From Pseudobutyrivibrio sp. YE44 (GTDB taxonomy: Bacteria > Bacillota > Clostridia > Lachnospirales > Lachnospiraceae), in assembly GCF_900104335.1 (NCBI RefSeq), contig NZ_FMXT01000003.1, forward strand, positions 62,001 through 126,000: a DNA stretch of 64,000 nucleotides, read 5' to 3'. Each line of letters begins with the position of its first letter. Position 1 is the first letter of the stretch. Below the pieces are notes generated by a model. That model saw only the letters and a list, made by a program, of their open reading frames with translations, ran no database searches and had not been told where the DNA came from. Positions 17,455 through 26,208 of this stretch are shown in pieces. Both the position numbers and the translations under genes were made by a program.

Positions 17455-18528
17455 ATGAATTATTATACATGTGGTGCAAAGGTATATTCAAAAGAAAAAA
17501 AGGCATATGCAATTGCAAACTATAACGGTATTAAAGTTTTAAACGATGATGAGGAAACAATCTATATTGACCAAGACAATATAGATTTGAGTTATGCATA
17601 CTATAACATTTTACTGTACATGAATAAGTTTTTTTTTATACCATATAGAGCAGAAAAAATACTTATTGTAGATTGTGAAAAAAAAGAGATTAGAACAATC
17701 CATATATCATGTGATATTAGTCGAACGTCAAATAAGTGGTTTGCTACATCTTTTATATATGGTAATAAAATATACATGTTTGGAGATTCATTTCCAGGTA
17801 TACTAATTTTAAATGCAGCTACTGAAGAATATCAAATAAAAAAAGTAGAAGGTATTGATTATAGCAGGGGAAATCGTCGATTTTTTTCTTTTGGGTTTCA
17901 TATATGTGATAATAAGGCATTCGTTCCAATGGGGTATACGGGAGCGTTTCTAGAACTGTCATTACTTAATGACAGTTTTGAAATAAAAAAATTACCAATA
18001 AAGTTGGATGGTATAGAGTCATTTAGTCATATCGATGAATATTATTATGTATTGGGGCCTGAGGGAGACAAGAATAAAATAGTGAGAATACATAAAAATA
18101 CAGCCGTATGTGACGAGATATGCTTTTCAGAAATAGAAAATATGGACGGAAGAGTGTTTTATCCTCCCGTTATGTTTTGTGATGATATATATGTTTTTCC
18201 TAATCATGGAGAGAAGGCATATGTAATTAGTTTTTCAAATAATAAAATTGAGGAATTCAGTGCTTTTAACAGAAAGGTTTTACAAGGTGAACTGGGGGTG
18301 GATTGTGTTGAATTAGTAAATAACATATTGCGAGTTCAAACAAGAACAACATGTAGATGGATTGAATATGACATGAAGAAAAATGAAATAATATCTGAGC
18401 TAAAGCGTGAATTGCCAGAGGTGAATATAGCTAGATTAAAGAAAAGATTTTCTGAGTCATATATAGTATGTGAGTCTGATGGTAGTAGCTTGAATGACTT
18501 AGTATTGTTAATCAAAGATATTATCTAG
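17455..18528 (+). CDS. Predicted beta-propeller protein of unknown function
   Basis: 357 residues with repeated units of roughly 45-50 residues in which aromatic and Gly/Asn turns alternate with beta strands (for example IYMFGDSFPGILILN, AFVPMGYTGAFLELS, YYVLGPEGDKNKIVRI, IYVFPNHGEKAYVIS), a pattern typical of Kelch-like or related propellers. No signal peptide, so cytosolic. I cannot name a family. It begins 2 bases after the adenylation gene and 14 bases before the carrier protein, so it is tightly co-translated with them. A substrate-gating, scaffold or acyl-transfer role is possible but unproven. Confidence 0.55.
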   Translation: MNYYTCGAKVYSKEKKAYAIANYNGIKVLNDDEETIYIDQDNIDLSYAYYNILLYMNKFFFIPYRAEKILIVDCEKKEIRTIHISCDISRTSNKWFATSFIYGNKIYMFGDSFPGILILNAATEEYQIKKVEGIDYSRGNRRFFSFGFHICDNKAFVPMGYTGAFLELSLLNDSFEIKKLPIKLDGIESFSHIDEYYYVLGPEGDKNKIVRIHKNTAVCDEICFSEIENMDGRVFYPPVMFCDDIYVFPNHGEKAYVISFSNNKIEEFSAFNRKVLQGELGVDCVELVNNILRVQTRTTCRWIEYDMKKNEIISELKRELPEVNIARLKKRFSESYIVCESDGSSLNDLVLLIKDII

Positions 18529-18542
18529 ATGGAGGATTAGAT

Positions 18543-18773
18543 TTGGAAGAACGATTAATGGAATTATTAAAGCAGTTAAAGGGGAAGAATTTTGTTAAAG
18601 ATAATAATCTTATGACAGATGGCTATATTGATTCATTGGATATATTAGAATATGTGAAGTTGATAGAATCAGAGTATAAGATAAAAGTACCTATTGAGAA
18701 AATAGATATGTACCATTTTAATAGCTTACAATCAATTAAACAAGTAGTTATGGAGTGTAAACAAAATGATTAG
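18543..18773 (+). CDS. Acyl/peptidyl carrier protein
   Basis: 76 residues with the carrier motif TDGYIDSLDILEYV; Ser31 is the expected phosphopantetheine attachment site. A FNSLQSIKQVV helix closes the domain. TTG start with GGAGG 7 bases upstream. It overlaps the following DUF1919 gene by 8 bases. It sits outside any fatty-acid synthesis cluster, so it is the probable dedicated carrier for the adenylation enzyme at 15974, as DltC is for DltA. Confidence 0.85.
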   Translation: MEERLMELLKQLKGKNFVKDNNLMTDGYIDSLDILEYVKLIESEYKIKVPIEKIDMYHFNSLQSIKQVVMECKQND

Positions 18774-19713
18774 AGTGACAAATGACTGTAAGTCTTTTTT
18801 TGAAGAGGAACCGGGGAAAATATATATATATGGAGCTGGAAACGCAGGATTTTGGGTTGGTCATTACTTAACCAAGTGCAATATATCATATATAGGATAT
18901 ATTGACAAAAGACGTGAGGAACGAGATGTTCTTTACAATAACCATCCAGTATTTGAGGTAGGGGAACTTAATAATATTAAACATGAATCTATAAGGATGA
19001 TTATTACTCCATATGTATATAAAGAAATACTTGGTGAGTTATTATGGTATGATCATTTATTTGATATGGACATTATTTGTCTTATACCACGTTATAAGAG
19101 TATTAGTAGTAAAGACGACGTATACAATATCAATAAAATGCTTGGATACTTTCGGAGAACGCTTTTTAAAGGAGAGGTACCAACTATAATAACTAATACT
19201 TGTGTGGGAGGCCATATTTATGACGCATTAGGATTGCCGTTAGCGTCTCCAACAATAAATGTAAATATAGAAGGAGAAGACTACATAAAGTTAGTAAATA
19301 ATATAAGTTACTATTTTACTCAAGAATTAAAGTGTTACGGATGGATTAGAGAATGCAGATCAGATGGTATTGATACGCCACATATTATAGGAAAAGTAGG
19401 AGATATTACAATTAAAATTGGTCACACAGATACATTTGAGCAAGCTGAAAAAAGATGGAATTTAATGATTGAAAGGGTTAATTGGAATAGAATTGTATAT
19501 ATTATGGAGGAACAAAAATATAGGCCACCTATTAGTTTAAATGTATGTAAAAAATTTATGCAATTAGACGGGAAAAAGCTTCTTATCCTAACAAAAAAAT
19601 CTTTAAGTATAGGTGGCGAAGACATTATTTATGTTCCTGATGAGTATTTTATGGTTCGGGACGAGCCTGTACTAGAGAATTATTTTGATTTATTAGAGTG
19701 GATTAACATATAG
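18766..19713 (+). CDS. Rossmann module fused to DUF1919
   Basis: 315 residues. Residues ~16-110 form the island's recurring nucleotide-binding module (IYIYGAGNAGFWVGHYL, then YIGYIDKR). From ~140 to the end is a DUF1919-type domain: TNTCVGGHIYDALGLPLASPT, an ...IKIGHTDTFEQAEKRW segment and RVNWNRIVYIM. DUF1919 proteins occur in exopolysaccharide loci and are presumed transferases, with no mechanism I can cite. It overlaps the carrier protein gene by 8 bases, implying translational coupling and possibly a role in handling the carrier-bound group. Confidence 0.7.
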   Translation: MIRVTNDCKSFFEEEPGKIYIYGAGNAGFWVGHYLTKCNISYIGYIDKRREERDVLYNNHPVFEVGELNNIKHESIRMIITPYVYKEILGELLWYDHLFDMDIICLIPRYKSISSKDDVYNINKMLGYFRRTLFKGEVPTIITNTCVGGHIYDALGLPLASPTINVNIEGEDYIKLVNNISYYFTQELKCYGWIRECRSDGIDTPHIIGKVGDITIKIGHTDTFEQAEKRWNLMIERVNWNRIVYIMEEQKYRPPISLNVCKKFMQLDGKKLLILTKKSLSIGGEDIIYVPDEYFMVRDEPVLENYFDLLEWINI

Positions 19714-19734
19714 GATGAATATACGAGGGAACAT

Positions 19735-20988
19735 ATGAGAAAAAGTAATAACTTTGAGCGGTATGAGAGTGAATATATTCAAAGAAAAGATTGGGTGTTT
19801 CCGTATGATGATATAGAACCTGGTGCTAAAATAATTCTGTATGGAGCTGGTGATGTAGGCCAGGCATATTACTTTCAAATAATTAAGTCGGGATATTGTG
19901 AAGTTGTGTCATGGATAGATAAAGACTATAAAAAATACTCTGAGTGGGGATTAAACATTGAATCTATAAATGTATTCTTAGAAAAAGAATATGATTTGAT
20001 ATTATTAGCTGTAGCAAATCATTCAGTAGCGTGCGATATAAATAGTTTTTTATTAGAGCAGGGGGTCAAACAGGAGAAGATTGTTTGGGGAATCGGCTCA
20101 ACTTCTAAAATATTATATGACAAAGAAACATTCTTTATGACTAACCCAATAAAAGAAGAAATCAAAAATGTCTTACACTATAAAAAAATATCAAGTAAAT
20201 GCTTGCAAGGAATGAAGTATGTCGTCGATATATTGGAGAGAGCGAATAAGACGGGAATAGTGTTGCCGAGGGTAGTTATAGAAGCAACAACACATTGCAC
20301 TTTGAAATGTAAATACTGTAATAATCTTATGCCATATTATCAAAAGAAAAGGCATCTTGATTTAGATTCAATAGAGAAAGATATTGAACAACTTTTTTCT
20401 GTAGTTCAGCATATTTTGGTTCTTGAAATAATAGGTGGAGAGCCATTCTGTTACCCTCAATTATGTGATTTATTATTGTTTTTAGAGAGAATAGAACAGT
20501 ATGATATTTTAGAAATAACCACAAATGGTACTATCATTCCAAATAATAATGTGTTAGAGGCATTAAGAGATAAAAGAATTATTGTACGTATTAGTGAATA
20601 TAATGCCTCCGCAAAAATCGAAGGACTTATAAAAAAATTCAAGGAATATGGAATTAACTATGAAATATTAAATGATTTAATATGGATTGACTCAGGAGAA
20701 CCAGTTTATAAAGGAAAGTCGAAAGAATTGTGTCGAGAATCATATTTAAAATGTAGTTCCGCGAGGTTTTGCAAGACATTGATGGAGGGACGGTTATTTT
20801 GTTGCGCAAGAGCAGCATCTTTATTTGATTTAGGAATTTGTAAGGATGAATCGAATTATATAGATATTTATAAAGATGACGCTATTAGAGAATTAAGGGA
20901 TTTCTATTTGTCAGATTATGTAGAGGCTTGTAATTATTGTACAAACAGCGATGAGTGGAGGATTGTTGAGGCAGGAGTGCAGAGTTGA
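19735..20988 (+). CDS. Rossmann module fused to a radical SAM domain
   Basis: 417 residues. Residues ~30-120 carry the recurring module (IILYGAGDVGQAYYFQI ... WIDKDYKKY). The radical SAM domain has the [4Fe-4S] motif Cys188-x3-Cys192-x2-Cys195 (THCTLKCKYC) and an IIGGEPFCY motif near 237. The C-terminal part has many Cys residues (CRESYLKCSSARFC, LFCCARA, ACNYC), suggesting a SPASM-like auxiliary cluster. Enzymes of this type modify peptides, proteins or sugars by radical chemistry; substrate unknown. It closes the adenylation/carrier block, 21 bases after the DUF1919 gene. Confidence 0.75.
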   Translation: MRKSNNFERYESEYIQRKDWVFPYDDIEPGAKIILYGAGDVGQAYYFQIIKSGYCEVVSWIDKDYKKYSEWGLNIESINVFLEKEYDLILLAVANHSVACDINSFLLEQGVKQEKIVWGIGSTSKILYDKETFFMTNPIKEEIKNVLHYKKISSKCLQGMKYVVDILERANKTGIVLPRVVIEATTHCTLKCKYCNNLMPYYQKKRHLDLDSIEKDIEQLFSVVQHILVLEIIGGEPFCYPQLCDLLLFLERIEQYDILEITTNGTIIPNNNVLEALRDKRIIVRISEYNASAKIEGLIKKFKEYGINYEILNDLIWIDSGEPVYKGKSKELCRESYLKCSSARFCKTLMEGRLFCCARAASLFDLGICKDESNYIDIYKDDAIRELRDFYLSDYVEACNYCTNSDEWRIVEAGVQS

Positions 20989-21084
20989 AGATAAAGAATT
21001 TGGTGAATGCCAGATACTTTAATAATACATTTTAGAAATTTCAAAAATATTTTATTAAGTATTGAGAGTGGCTCATAAAAAATA

Positions 21085-21145
21085 CAGTGAAGTTGTAAAC
21101 AAAAACTTCACTGCACTTCACTGAAAACTTCACTACACTTCACTG
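21085..21145 (+). repeat. CTTCACT iteron-like repeat array
   Basis: Four near-identical 10-base units, AACTTCACTG (21104), CACTTCACTG (21114), AACTTCACTA (21126) and CACTTCACTG (21136), preceded by one inverted copy CAGTGAAGTT at 21085-21094 that pairs perfectly with the first unit. It lies between the radical SAM gene and the AlbA-type regulator; it looks like a protein-binding array or hairpin operator. Confidence 0.6.
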
Positions 21146-21183
21146 TTCGGTTCATTAACTTCATTGATAAGTATAAAACTTTT

Positions 21184-21213
21184 AGGATCTGGTAAACACC
21201 AGGTCCTCTTTTG
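21184..21213 (+). terminator. Terminator upstream of the AlbA-type gene
   Basis: AGGATCTGG (21184-21192) with CCAGGTCCT (21199-21207), one G.U pair, loop TAAACA, then CTTTTG. It probably ends transcripts from the adenylation/carrier block. Confidence 0.65.
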
Positions 21214-21336
21214 TTAATATTTTAAATTTTAAATATCTTAATTAAAATTTAAAATTATGAACAATAAATTTTAAATATTGAAGCAATGAAATTTAAATGT
21301 TAAAATAAATTATATAAAAACGGGAGGGGAATTTAA
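21214..21336 (+). promoter_or_regulatory. Extremely AT-rich control region with ATTTTAAAT boxes
   Basis: This stretch is almost entirely A and T, with repeated AAATTTTAAAT / AAAATTTAAAA / AAATTTAAATG words about 25-40 bases apart ahead of the AlbA-type gene. The spacing suggests an operator for that protein's winged helix, by inference. SD GGGAGGGG lies close to ATG 21337. Confidence 0.4.
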
Positions 21337-22794
21337 ATGACAAAAGAAGAATTTATAGATTTATTGAATGAAATTAAAAGTTTAAAATGTGAAAATAGAA
21401 TTTTAGAATTAAAGGCCGCTAGAGAAGGATGCCCGAAAAAATTATATGATACACTTTCTAGTTTTTCTAATCAAGATGATGGCGGAGTTATTATTTTTGG
21501 CATAGATGAAACGAATAACTATGAAGAATGTGGTGTCTATGATATTAACGATTTACAAAAGCAGGTGAATAATCAGTGTTTACAGATGGAACCGATTATT
21601 AGACCAGTTTTAACGGAGCTGATGAAAGAAGGTAAATTCTTTTTGGCGGCTGAAATACCTGCAGTTGATATAGTTGACAGACCATGCTTCTACAAGGGGG
21701 CTGGAAAAATTAAGGGCTCTTATATTCGTGTTGGGGATAGCGATGAGCGAATGACAGAATATGAAATCTATAGTTTTGAAGCATACAGAAAAAAATACTT
21801 AGATGATATTCGTCCTGTTGAACGAGCAAAAGAAGAATATATTGACAAGGAACTTCTTGATGAATTTATTAGGCGTATTAGAAAAGGTAAACCAAATTTG
21901 GAAAAAATGCCAGATGAAGTTGTTGAGAATCTTTTTAATATAAAGAAGGATGGTTTCTACACGATAAGCTCGGTATTCACATTTTGCCATTTTCCACAAG
22001 CATTTTATCCACAACTTTCTATACATGCCATTGTGGTTCCGGGTAAGGAAATAGGTGATTCATCAATAGCTGGAGTACGTTTTATTGACAATCAGAATAT
22101 TGAAGGAAATATCGTTGAACTATTAGAAGGTGCGGTATCATTTGTGCTTAGAAATATGAAGAATAGTGTGTTGTTTAATTCAAATACAGGAGAACGTGTT
22201 GATAAACCTGAATATCCAATAATAGCAATACGTGAAGCAATTCTCAATGCATTGGTACATAGAGATTATAGTATACATACAGAAGGAAAACCTATACAGC
22301 TTGTGATGTATGAAGATAGACTTGAGATTAGTAATCCGGGAGGACTATACGGTAGAATAACAGTAGATCAATTGGGGAAAATACAACCTGATACAAGAAA
22401 TCCTGTCTTGGTCAAGATTTTAGAGACAATGGGGGTCACAGAGAATAGATATTCGGGAATTCCAACCATAAAAACAGCTATTAAAGACTTTGGTTTGAGA
22501 GAACCTGTTTTTGAGGATAGAAGAGGTTCTTTTGTTGTGACATTTAGCAATCATCCGATGGAAGTTATAGAAGAGTCTGAGAATCATATACAGGAAAATA
22601 CCCGTGCTCGAATATTGGAATTCTTGGAGCAGGAACGTACTCGTAAAGAGATTGCCCAGTTCCTAAATAGAGAATCGGTTACATATGCTATACATAGATA
22701 TATTGATCCACTGATAGAAAGTGGCGATGTAAAAATGACCATACCTAATAGACCATCAAGTAAAAACCAAAGGTATGTGAGAGTAAAATCATAG
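21337..22794 (+). CDS. Schlafen AlbA_2 / ATP-binding transcriptional regulator-like protein
   Basis: 485 residues. The N-terminal AlbA_2 domain shows LELKAAREGCPKKLYDTLSSF, GGVIIFGIDE near residue 50 and GSYIRVGDSDERMT. A central part REAILNALVHRDYS ... LEISNPGGLYG (~300-345) is the ATPase-like segment typical of COG2865. The C-terminus ends in a winged helix (RARILEFLEQERTRKEIAQFL). Proteins of this kind are annotated as regulators or RecG-like and occur in accessory or defence DNA; the role here is unknown. It has its own AT-rich control region, is flanked by terminators on both sides, and looks like an independent insertion in the glycan locus. Confidence 0.78.
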   Translation: MTKEEFIDLLNEIKSLKCENRILELKAAREGCPKKLYDTLSSFSNQDDGGVIIFGIDETNNYEECGVYDINDLQKQVNNQCLQMEPIIRPVLTELMKEGKFFLAAEIPAVDIVDRPCFYKGAGKIKGSYIRVGDSDERMTEYEIYSFEAYRKKYLDDIRPVERAKEEYIDKELLDEFIRRIRKGKPNLEKMPDEVVENLFNIKKDGFYTISSVFTFCHFPQAFYPQLSIHAIVVPGKEIGDSSIAGVRFIDNQNIEGNIVELLEGAVSFVLRNMKNSVLFNSNTGERVDKPEYPIIAIREAILNALVHRDYSIHTEGKPIQLVMYEDRLEISNPGGLYGRITVDQLGKIQPDTRNPVLVKILETMGVTENRYSGIPTIKTAIKDFGLREPVFEDRRGSFVVTFSNHPMEVIEESENHIQENTRARILEFLEQERTRKEIAQFLNRESVTYAIHRYIDPLIESGDVKMTIPNRPSSKNQRYVRVKS

Positions 22795-22873
22795 GATTAG
22801 AGATAAAAGTATTTGGAAAGTTATAAAGTGTGACAATTTAGTGTTCGACAGCCTAATTGTATTGTAAATAACG

Positions 22874-22977
22874 GGCCGTTTTTATATAATTAGTACATAA
22901 ATAAACGGCCGGTGGGGAGTAAAAAGGTAATATTGTTGGAAGTGCGCTTCACATCGTAATGGTGTGGAGCGTTTTTT
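22874..22977 (+). terminator. Hairpin pair with terminator ahead of the glycosyltransferase run
   Basis: A first stem GGCCGTTT (near 22874) pairs with AAACGGCC (near 22903) around an AT-rich loop. A second, CGCTTCACA (22945-22953) with TGTGGAGCG (22963-22971), is followed by TTTTTT and is a good intrinsic terminator. It lies 57 bases before the start of the first glycosyltransferase gene; I see no good promoter between. Confidence 0.7.
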
Positions 22978-23034
22978 GATATCTATTAGGTGGTATGCAT
23001 TGTTTTGACGCAATGAAGCATGAGGGATAAGTAA

Positions 23035-24339
23035 ATGCTTTTTTCTATTATCATTCCTGTTTATAACTCAGAAAAATATATAAAAAAATGTTTAGAAAGT
23101 ATTATGAATCAGCCTTTTTCTGATTATGAATTAATAATAGTTGATGATGGCTCTACAGATGGATCTTTGAATATTATAAAAGCAACAATAACAGGAGATA
23201 TAAGAATAAAACTTTTGAAGAAATCGCATACTAATGCAGGAGATGCTAGAAATATGGCGTTAGAAGTTGCCGAGGGAGAGTGGCTAATATTTATAGATGC
23301 TGATGATTTTGTAGGTGAGAATTATCTGTATACAATAGCAGAAACGATAAGAAAAAAAGATTTTGATATTTTTGTATTTGGTGCAAATTATTATGATGAA
23401 AATAGCAGATTAACCTATCCGATACAGTGGGTATACCGAGAGGATTTACTGCCTAAATGCAATCCGTTTAATGCTAATGAATATGGAGATACGCTATTCC
23501 AAATGTTCTCAACTAACATTTGGAATAAGGTGGTGAAAAGGGATATTGTCATAAAAAATAGTATTAGATTTTCAAATTTAGATGATGCGAATGATGAATT
23601 GTTTGGTTGTATGATATTAGTACATTCTGAAAAAATTGCTTGTTCTGATGATGCTATATACAACTATCGTATTAATACTGGAATCAGTACACAGGATCGA
23701 GCAATGAATAAAACTAGCCTATGTTTTATTGAAGCCCTACGAGATATAAGGGAAAGCTTAGGCGTAGTACAGTTATTTGAAATTTTTAAAACAAGTTATT
23801 ATAACAAAGCAATAGTGGAATGTGTAAATGCTCTATTAAGGGAGAATACATGGAATACATATAAGCTCGTATATGATAATATAAGGTCTTTTTTGATAGA
23901 CGAATTGAAAGTTCCTGAAAAACATTATATTGGAGACGAGCATTATAGAAACTGGCTGAACTATATAAGGAAAAATACTGTAGAGGAGCTCATGTTTTAT
24001 TTTTATTCTCAGAATGATTGGAATGAAATAAAAATGAAAGATTGGAGGCTTCCATATGAACTGATAAAAGGAAAGAAAATTGTGCTGTTTGGTGCGGGAA
24101 ATATAGGCCAATCATTTTATATGCAGATTCAACGAACTAAGGGTGTTAAGCTTGTTAAATGGGTTGACTCAAATTTTGAAAAGTATAGAAAAATGGGACT
24201 AGATGTATTTGATATATCATCTATAGTAGATATTGAGTACGATGTCATACTTGTAGCTATAAACGGCGGTAAGGAGAATAGGGAATTAACAATAACTTTG
24301 AGTGAAATAGCAAATAGCAAAAGTATTATTTTCATATAG
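23035..24339 (+). CDS. Family 2 glycosyltransferase with C-terminal Rossmann module
   Basis: 434 residues. The N-terminal GT-A domain shows FSIIIPVYNSEKYIKKCLES, IVDDGSTDGS and the metal/sugar-nucleotide motif FIDADDF near residue 88. The C-terminal ~90 residues from ~345 form the recurring island module (IVLFGAGNIGQSFYMQI ... WVDSNFEKY). It transfers a sugar from a nucleotide donor in the cytosol; donor and acceptor are unknown. The C-terminal module is nearly the same as that at the N-terminus of the radical SAM protein at 19735. Confidence 0.85.
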   Translation: MLFSIIIPVYNSEKYIKKCLESIMNQPFSDYELIIVDDGSTDGSLNIIKATITGDIRIKLLKKSHTNAGDARNMALEVAEGEWLIFIDADDFVGENYLYTIAETIRKKDFDIFVFGANYYDENSRLTYPIQWVYREDLLPKCNPFNANEYGDTLFQMFSTNIWNKVVKRDIVIKNSIRFSNLDDANDELFGCMILVHSEKIACSDDAIYNYRINTGISTQDRAMNKTSLCFIEALRDIRESLGVVQLFEIFKTSYYNKAIVECVNALLRENTWNTYKLVYDNIRSFLIDELKVPEKHYIGDEHYRNWLNYIRKNTVEELMFYFYSQNDWNEIKMKDWRLPYELIKGKKIVLFGAGNIGQSFYMQIQRTKGVKLVKWVDSNFEKYRKMGLDVFDISSIVDIEYDVILVAINGGKENRELTITLSEIANSKSIIFI

Positions 24340-24389
24340 TAGTTGGTATAAATGCAAAATCAGAGCGATGTACATAAGGCGAGGTATAT

Positions 24390-25349
24390 ATGGAAGAAGA
24401 AAAAGTAAGTATTGTTATGCCTACGTATAACGCAGCGGCCAGGTTGATCTTTGCTATAGATAGCGTTTTGGCACAAACCTATAGCAACTGGGAATTAATA
24501 ATTGTTAATGAGGCAACAACATGTGATGAAACAGCTGAAATTGCTATCTCTTATAGAAAAAAAGATTCGAGAATTAAACTGATTCAGAATAAGAAAAAAG
24601 AAGGTTTGGCAGAATCTTTAAATATAGGTATACAAAATGCTGACGGAAAGTACATAGCTCGATTAGATGCAGATGATTTGGCGCATAAAGAAAGAATAGA
24701 AAAACAGGTCAAGTATTTAGAAGAAAATGATGATGTTGGAGTGCTAGGCACTTGGCAGCATCATTTCGGAAAAAGTGATTGGGTACACGCACCAGCTAGA
24801 AAGTATGATAAATGTCGAGCAATTTTACTGTTTGATTGTAACATGTGTCATTCGACGGTTATGATGAGGCGAAAATTGTTCTCCGAGCAAGGTTTTAGTT
24901 ATGATAAAAATAGTTCAATAGAAGATTTTAAATTATGGACCGAGCTAATGAGAGTAACGAAGATTGAAAATTTACCTGAAATACTTGGGGAGTATTATGA
25001 AGGGGAGAGTAATATTTCCAATGAAAAATTGCATACAATTAATGCTGAGTATCCGTTGATTGTAGGTGAATCGTTGAGGAGCATATTTGGTATTGAAATA
25101 AAAGATGAGGATAGAAAATTATTTGAGTTTAAGGCTTCTCTAATTACCCCTGATTATAATCTAGAGGATAAGCTAAAAACATATTGCTATGAGATTTATG
25201 CAAGGAATAAAGAGGTTAAATTTTCTAACAATGCGGTTATGATGCATGTTCTTCACTATTGGTGGGTTAGAGAACATACAGGAGACATACTTTTTAATAA
25301 TAAAATTGAAACATACGATTCAATCGATGATATTTTCTTTATTGATTAA
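24390..25349 (+). CDS. Family 2 glycosyltransferase
   Basis: 319 residues, GT-A fold: VSIVMPTYNAAARLIFAID, an NEATTCDETAE stretch in place of the usual DDGSTD, and ARLDADD near residue 94. HSTVMMRR and EDFKLWTEL near 155-185 are family-typical acceptor-side motifs. There is no Rossmann module, unlike its neighbours. The altered nucleotide-binding loop (NEA for DDG) hints at a different donor, by inference. It follows the previous gene by 50 bases and is 16 bases upstream of the acyltransferase. Confidence 0.85.
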   Translation: MEEEKVSIVMPTYNAAARLIFAIDSVLAQTYSNWELIIVNEATTCDETAEIAISYRKKDSRIKLIQNKKKEGLAESLNIGIQNADGKYIARLDADDLAHKERIEKQVKYLEENDDVGVLGTWQHHFGKSDWVHAPARKYDKCRAILLFDCNMCHSTVMMRRKLFSEQGFSYDKNSSIEDFKLWTELMRVTKIENLPEILGEYYEGESNISNEKLHTINAEYPLIVGESLRSIFGIEIKDEDRKLFEFKASLITPDYNLEDKLKTYCYEIYARNKEVKFSNNAVMMHVLHYWWVREHTGDILFNNKIETYDSIDDIFFID

Positions 25350-25365
25350 TGTGGGGACGTATATT

Positions 25366-26208
25366 ATGGAATTAGTTTCTTTCGCTGATAAGGTCATAAA
25401 GGATAGTCTTGAAAAAGGTGTGTCAAAATTTATAATTTGCCCATTTGGCGAACGTGGAATGAGGGTGAAGAATGTATTAAACATACAATTTGATATACAA
25501 GAGTATTTAATAGTAGATAATGGTCTAAGTATTTACAATAAAAATGTTTTGGCTGTTAGGGATTTAAAAGACAATGATGTTAGTGATTCAGTAATACTTT
25601 TGACATCAAAAAACGCTGATATTTATAACGAGTTAACTGTTTATATAGATGAATCTAATATAGTAAGTTTGGTTGATGATAAGTCAGAAAAAAAGAATAA
25701 GGTTGGACGATTTTCGTATGGACCGTTAGTTGATAATTATGAACCATTGATTGATAGTATTGGTTCTTTTTGTAGTTTTGCACCTGGATGTTGTGTGGTA
25801 GGAAACCATCTTCTTGATGCTGTGTCGACTCATGAATTTTTATTTGAGTTTACTAATTGCAAGGAATTACAACAAGATAAAGAGTACACATGGGAAAGTA
25901 TAAATAAAAAGGTTGTTATAGGAAATGATGTATGGTTTGGTCAGAACGTTGTAGTTACGAATGGAGCAAGAATAGGAAATGGTGTAATTGCTGGAGCAGG
26001 AAGTATAATAACAAAAGATATTCCTGATTATGCAGTTGTGGTGGGAAATCCTGCTAGGATAATTAGATATCGGTTTAACGAAAAGCAAATAGCCGCTTTG
26101 AATAAATTGGCTTGGTGGGATTGGCCAATTGAAAAAATAAAGATGTGCTATAAGGATTTTTACGATATTGATAAATTTATAAAAAGATATGGGGCTGACT
26201 ATGAATGA
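25366..26208 (+). CDS. Left-handed beta-helix acyltransferase with N-terminal module
   Basis: 280 residues from ATG 25366 (SD TGGGGA upstream); an upstream in-frame ATG at 25246 lies inside the preceding gene and is rejected. Residues 15-100 are a divergent nucleotide-binding-like module (FIICPFGERGMRVKNVL ... IVDNGLSIYNKNV). From ~115 hexapeptide repeats appear (IGNDVWFGQNVVVTNGARIG, VIAGAGSIITKDIPDYAVV), ending in NPARIIRYRF as in CatB/VatD-type acetyltransferases. Likely O- or N-acetylates a sugar residue of the glycan using acetyl-CoA. Overlaps the next glycosyltransferase by 8 bases. Confidence 0.8.
   Translation: MELVSFADKVIKDSLEKGVSKFIICPFGERGMRVKNVLNIQFDIQEYLIVDNGLSIYNKNVLAVRDLKDNDVSDSVILLTSKNADIYNELTVYIDESNIVSLVDDKSEKKNKVGRFSYGPLVDNYEPLIDSIGSFCSFAPGCCVVGNHLLDAVSTHEFLFEFTNCKELQQDKEYTWESINKKVVIGNDVWFGQNVVVTNGARIGNGVIAGAGSIITKDIPDYAVVVGNPARIIRYRFNEKQIAALNKLAWWDWPIEKIKMCYKDFYDIDKFIKRYGADYE

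Noticed and set aside
21085-21145. CRISPR array
   Set aside because: Units are 10-12 bases and directly adjacent, with no spacers and no cas genes.
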